64,000 bases of DNA from Mercenaria mercenaria (lineage: Eukaryota; Mollusca; Bivalvia; Venerida; Veneridae): assembly GCF_021730395.1 (NCBI RefSeq), contig NC_069367.1, positions 68,867,501-68,931,500 on the forward strand, in the 5' to 3' direction. The translations under genes and the position numbers were made by a program. The stretch's first letter is position 1. Each line of letters opens with the position of its first letter. This document shows positions 59,711 to 64,000 of this stretch, piece after piece. The notes below the pieces were generated by a model. That model was given only the letters and a program-made list of their open reading frames with translations. It had not been told where the DNA came from and made no database searches.

Positions 59711-61709
59711 ATGATATTACGGACTAGTGCGCTTATTGTTGCCAATTTTATGTTTCTTTTGGACATAATACAAATGAAACCAAAGGACCAACAAGCTGAG
59801 GCTCAGAAAGGTTTGTATGTGAATTGCAAAGTTGTAAAGAAACAGACAATATCAGAGTCTAAAGGTTTACGTACAGCTCAGTCTAGTTTGTATAAATATA
59901 ACATTAGAGTAAGCTGTTGAGATCGCTTTCTACGTAGTTGTCTTTAAATTTACATAAATCCGGACCTGTAGCTCAGGTTGAGCTATTGCGATCACTTTCG
60001 CACGTAGTCTAAGTCAAATTTACACTAATCAGAGATGCGTTTTTTCTGCATCTCCAATTTCCTTTATATTTGTTTGCAGCCTGGCAAATTGATGTGTATG
60101 TGTGTATAAAAGGTTGGGTGGTGGGGGGTTATATCTACATGTCACAACTGTATTTGTGCTGAGAGTATTAAATAAACTGTAAACTGAGTTTTTGATGATT
60201 TAATAGAAATGATCTTGATACCAACGGTTCAATTTCTTTTAGTATTTGTTTTCGATGTAGTGCTGTTTTGCAACAATGATTCTGGTAGTAATATCCTAAC
60301 CAGCATCGTCATAGATTTTTATAAAGTTTAAAACCATCGATCTTTTCCAAATAACCGCATTACAAATATATTTAGTTGTCCTTGAAGGACATAACTTTAC
60401 AATCTCTGATATATTTTATGTCGTTTACAAATTACAATTGTATAATTTCAAAATCTTTTGCTGTGTCGACTATTAGATGTTTGTCAAGATAATCGCTGAA
60501 TATTACAAAAAAGACATGTTATATTGTTTACAATTGTTAGATATGTGTATAACCGACACTATTGATATTCTTATATTTTAAGGACCTTGTGTTGGCATGG
60601 ACTGTTTACATGGTGTACTGATGCACAATGACGACACTCAGGGAGAAAAGCACACAGCTGAAGACCAGTATCTCAGATATAAAGCAGTTCTTGATACTGA
60701 AAATCCCCGTAAAGGTCCTCTTGACGCAGAAGCGCAAATGCATGGCATCTTAATGCACGGTGATTCCACAGCAAAGGAACATCATACGGGGAATAAAGAG
60801 GTTCTTCCTGAAAAAGTTTCAGAAGCTGGACCAAAAGATTTGTCTGAGGTAATACACGAAGGAATGCACGGAGAAGAGGGTACACATACAAATCATGACT
60901 GGAATAAGGAACAAAATTTAGGCGAGAACGAAAACAAAGGACCGTTTGATTCAAGGTTTATGCACGGTGTTTTAATGCATGGTGATATTAACTATGAACA
61001 CAGGGAAGGTCTGGGAGAAGATACTGACATAACAAATGATAAGGATAGGAAAGTTGGACCTCAAGATGCTGCAAAACAATTCCATGGAGTTATGATGCAT
61101 GGAGACACTGAAACTGGCAAAGACCACACACATGAAGAGCCAGCTGAATCAAAACAAGATAGCAATAAAATCGGACCAAATAACGATCTGCACGGGATAC
61201 TCATGCACGGTGACTCTAATCTAGGTCATGATCATTCTAATGAAGACTCTAAAGCTGTGCACGATGTTTTCAGTGACATTTCTAAAATTAAGGACCTTGG
61301 ATTAGATGACAACTTACTGAAAATGATAAATCTGGAGCAAATTCTTGAGAAGGACAGACAAGAATATGCAGACTGGATTATAAATAATCCACAGTACCAA
61401 GATGAATCTATGATGGGATCAACATTAGCGAGTGTATCTGATACTATCCTTGATGACATAGAGCTTATGAAAAAGAGATATCTTGCAAAAAATAACCAGC
61501 CAGATGAAAAGGAAGTAGGTTCCAAAACATCATCAAAAGAAGAACATCCATTTACTGCAGAAGACGCAAGAGCGATATACGATGATAGTGTACATGCAGA
61601 GGAAGGCGAAGATACAAGACACGACCTTGAACTATTAGGGAGCACTGAACCAATCAATGCAAGACATAAAGCTAAATTGGAAATGCTAAAATCCAAGCTG
61701 AACAAATAA
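59711..61709 (+). CDS. Secreted histidine-rich protein with HGxLMHGD repeats, 408 aa, two exons
   Basis: Exon 1 coding part is 59,711-59,810; exon 2 is 60,583-61,709 (intron GT/AG, phase 1). The start ATG gives MILRTSALIVANFMFLLDII, a plausible signal peptide. The mature part has six copies of an HGxLMHGD-like motif near residues 42, 86, 124, 160, 200 and 237: LHGVLMHND, MHGILMHGD, IHEGMHGEE, MHGVLMHGD, FHGVMMHGD and LHGILMHGD. Each follows a GP pair by 3-11 residues (KGPLDAEAQ, VGPQDAAKQ, IGPNND). Between motifs are acidic, His-rich linkers. Residues from about 260 on are charged and probably helical, without repeats. There is no ER-retention signal at the end (KSKLNK). The regular His and Asp/Glu pattern suggests metal or calcium binding; that is inference. 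I do not recognise the family. AATAAAT at 61,862 could be the poly(A) signal. Confidence 0.85.
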
Positions 61710-61719
61710 ATTGTTAATG

Positions 61720-62321
61720 CTTAGATTATTATTTGTTTTACCTTTAACGGCATATAAACTCTATGAAACATTTCGATGTATTGTAGTAACAGGTATTCCT
61801 AAAGAATGCAATTTACACTGACATATCAAATAATACGTCTTATACTCCTTTTCTAAGATGAGGAATAAATATATACGAAGACCTTTCAGACCTTTTCAAA
61901 TCTACCAGATTTAATGATCGCAAAAATACCGTCATTCGGCCATACTGATCCACTTTTTCCCCGCCGCCATAGCGTTGGAACCACCGCTCTATGAAATCTA
62001 TACAAATCTATATAATAAATAAATCTATAGCCTGTATGATATTGGATAATTAGACACAACTATTGCTCACTTACTTGAAAAACTAGATGCTAAATAAAAT
62101 GGATAAAATCCCTCTTTATATCTCTCTAAAACGTTCCCGATTTATAAAGATTTTAAACATGTTTCACAATCAAACGACCTTTACAAAGGAAAATAGTGTT
62201 ATTTCGAAGCTGCTGTACTACATTTTACACAGTTTGGGAAAAAAAAAAAACAGAAAAATAGCTCATTTATCACCGCACAAGTGGAAGTGTGTTACGATAA
62301 CCGTTTCTCTCTCCCTCTCCC

Positions 62322-62369
<48 letters not shown>

Positions 62370-64000
62370 TATTTTGCTGAGAATAGTGAATTACATGCGA
62401 GGCAGCACAAATATTATCTTTAAAATTACGGTTCTGAATAAACGCATACTAAAATCATTACAGTACTGAGACAATATCGAGACAAAAAACGGTAATAAAT
62501 TGATCGTAACAAGAATTTTTCTTTCTTGAGATATAAAATCAATACCAGTCATTCTATAAATCAGTCTAAAGAACGCTGATTGTAGTAATATCTTATCTTA
62601 GTGAACACCCCTAGAATCGGCTTTTTAAAGTGGACAGTATTACAATGATATAAAAGGATTCCATGATCATTAAGAATTATAAAGTATAACACCACTGGGT
62701 CCAAGTACGGGGACATTTCTTGCAGTCTCAATGAACGCAAAACCCGTGTTTTGGTGAGTAAAATAGTAATTAACTACATGAGTCAGTACAAGTATGCATA
62801 CGTATTAGCGTGATAGCTAAGACGTTAAAGATACACGCCCACGTTTGGGGTGAAGTTTAGAACATAATAAACATATGACACTGAAATGATCAAATGAGTA
62901 AAAATAAGTGTTAAATATTTATAAAAAGACAAGGAAACAGTTTATTTTATCCATTACTTCAAAAGCTTTGCTTACGTTTTCTGTCTTCTGCACAATGTTT
63001 TTGGTTATTCATTAGGATACCTTGCAAAATTCATATGTCGAATGTTTATCAACTCAACTCAACTCGTAGTTTATTATAGTATCATCTTAGTATACAATGA
63101 TAAAATTAATAAAAAGCCATTCTAAAATTAGAATTACAAGAGACTGTGTTAGTTTATATTATTGTTGAATTTTACAGTACCCACATTTTATTGATTTTTG
63201 CGAAAAAACAAACTGGCATAAATCGCCTTTAAAGCAAGTCCTTGAACAATTACTGCACAGTACATGAGATATTAAGTTTAGACCACACTTTGTTTCTACA
63301 GTGTAAGACAGTACTATATTGTAGATTCGGGACAAGCTTCTTGTCACAAATTCTTTAATAATATACTTTGAATTTCATAAAAAAATCAGTACGATGGATA
63401 TATTTTTATAACTTGTTCAGTTGTGTATAATTTTGTATCCGAGTTTTCATTACCTATCTGTTGGCATTTTTCAATCGAATAAATAGAAAAAAAACGATAA
63501 AAATATTTTATAACCCAATTTTGCTTGGCCTTATACCTAACATTAGATATGTTATGAATAGACAAAGCTATTAAGTTATACCAGATATCAAGCGAAGTTA
63601 GGCAAGTGTATATTGTGTTAGATATTACTAGGTGCCCTGTTACTTAGCACACAGCTTTATATTGTGTACTTGCTGTTGTTCTTATCTCACATAATTTCAA
63701 CTCTCATTTAGTTGCCTTGCCGAATTTTCTGTTCATGGTTTCATGTTACTATGAATACAGCGAATATAAACCAGAACATTCATTGTTTATATGTTAACAG
63801 AAATAAATGAAAGCCTTGAAATGTCTGATGGTTGCGGGTTTTTGGTAGATTTTTTTTCTGTTTAAATGCCAGTCTATGAATATACATGAATGAGAAACAA
63901 ATACAAATTTAATGTGCCTCATATCTAAGATGAACTCTGCCTGACCCAGCTTGTGATGTAACCATGGGCTGGAATACCTTATCATTGATAGATCTTATAT
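61720..64000. other. Intergenic stretch with (CT)n and a LINE-type tail
   Basis: A (CT)n microsatellite covers 62,308-62,366. At 63,048-63,070, CAACTCAACTCAACTC followed by GTAGTTTATTATAG resembles the (GAGTTT)n tail of the LINE end at 1,145 read on the minus strand. The small Cys-bearing frame behind it (63,347-63,159) may be a remnant of that LINE or chance. Nothing else is supported to the window end. Confidence 0.45.

Overview
This window looks like nuclear DNA from a mollusc, most likely a bivalve. It is AT-rich, has spliced genes with small exons in long introns, and carries tRNA-headed SINEs with the molluscan V-SINE type of tail and mobile elements built around tandem-repeat cores, a style common in clams and mussels. 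The species call is inference; no search was possible.

Layout. 1-13.2 kb: two LINE copies on the minus strand, one apparently nested in the 3' UTR of the other; the outer copy keeps a 2A-like motif (DVELNPGP) at its 5' end. A minus-strand SINE and an element with a ~160-bp tandem core follow. 13.2-23 kb: mostly non-coding, with a small MITE and three copies of a two-hairpin repeat. 23.3-36.0 kb and 43.9-55.7 kb: two paralogous nine-exon genes, both on the minus strand, which I rebuilt exon by exon from splice sites, matching phases and mutual homology. They encode 331-aa and 353-aa type II membrane proteins: a short basic N-terminus, one membrane segment and a cysteine-rich outer part. I do not recognise the family. 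Their introns and the space between them are packed with mobile elements: a 51-bp satellite, Helitron-like elements, an RNase H LINE, a foldback element, two nested hAT-like MITEs, and a SINE interrupted by a 1.4-kb inverted-repeat element. 59.7-61.7 kb: a plus-strand two-exon gene for a 408-aa predicted secreted, histidine-rich protein with six copies of an HGxLMHGD-like motif, also unrecognised. The rest of 55.7-64 kb is intergenic, with microsatellites and LINE tails.

The host content is thus three genes. The two paralogues are a tandem duplication, with a decayed extra copy of the last exon at 21.2 kb pointing to further duplication. The best candidates for something undescribed are this membrane-protein family, the HGxLMHGD protein, and the hairpin repeat whose stems show compensatory changes.
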